This document shows, one piece after another, positions 5,988 to 6,090 of a stretch of 6,090 bases of DNA; the first letter of the stretch is position 1, and each line of letters starts with the position of its first letter. The stretch comes from Pseudomonadota bacterium. GTDB lineage: Bacteria > Pseudomonadota > Alphaproteobacteria > UBA9655. The DNA is taken from assembly GCA_021809225.1 (NCBI GenBank), contig JAKBAL010000141.1, positions 1-6,090 of the forward strand, given 5' to 3'. Under the pieces are notes generated by a model. It saw only the letters and a list, made by a program, of their open reading frames with translations. It did no database searches and had not been told where the DNA came from. Made by a program: the position numbers and the translations under genes.

Positions 5988-6090
5988 AAATCTCACTACC
6001 GTATGATTTTTTGAGAGGAGAAAAAAAGGGCTGAAAATATTCATAAATTTTTAGATCTTTAGTTTGCACAAAACAAACAACACGAAAAAA

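Noticed and set aside
5988..6090. Possible hairpin of AAAAATC and GATTTTT, and a GGAG-like site on the plus strand
   Set aside because: The loop is long and the arms almost only A and T; no open frame follows the GGAG.
1..6090. tRNA, rRNA, CRISPR, insertion sequence or integrase
   Set aside because: No cloverleaf, regularly spaced direct repeats, terminal inverted repeats with target duplication, or transposase and integrase motifs were seen on reading both strands.

Overview
The window carries one intact housekeeping operon on the minus strand, in transcription order ffh, rpsP, rimM, trmD, rplS. A decayed, host-association type gene lies on either side of it. This gene order is common in Alphaproteobacteria. 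The AT-leaning composition, the broken genes, a secreted Sel1-repeat protein and a transglutaminase-like fragment together suggest a host-associated alphaproteobacterium, perhaps of the Holosporales or Rickettsiales type. That placement is inference; no marker here fixes the genus.

Layout, all on the minus strand and read right to left. Positions 5899-6090 hold no gene. They contain an AT-rich upstream region with candidate promoter elements and a 10-bp-arm inverted repeat. Positions 4257-5898 hold a gene for an exported Sel1-like-repeat protein. It is split into three open segments by a one-base-equivalent frameshift near 5566-5579 and an in-frame TGA at 5106-5108; treating both as lesions gives one continuous product of about 546 codons. 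Positions 4103-4256 hold a weak terminator-like hairpin for the Sel1 gene, a good promoter for ffh (TTGACA, 17 bp, CATAGT) and, between that promoter and ffh, a strong hairpin followed by five T's that looks like an attenuator. Positions 592-4102 hold the five-gene operon, with gaps of 24, 8, -11 and 16 bp. Positions 536-562 hold its intrinsic terminator. Positions 1-453 hold a damaged gene whose surviving part resembles the Bacillus Tgl type of protein-glutamine gamma-glutamyltransferase.

The operon genes work in protein synthesis and targeting. Ffh is the protein part of the signal recognition particle. S16 and L19 are ribosomal proteins of the small and large subunit. RimM helps mature the 30S subunit. 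TrmD makes m1G37 in tRNAs and so guards the reading frame. I see no tRNA, rRNA, CRISPR array, insertion sequence or integrase. The best candidates for something new are the hairpin in the ffh leader, the Sel1 protein's unrecognised C-terminal region, and the promoter-embedded inverted repeat. I did not find a convincing novel multi-gene system.
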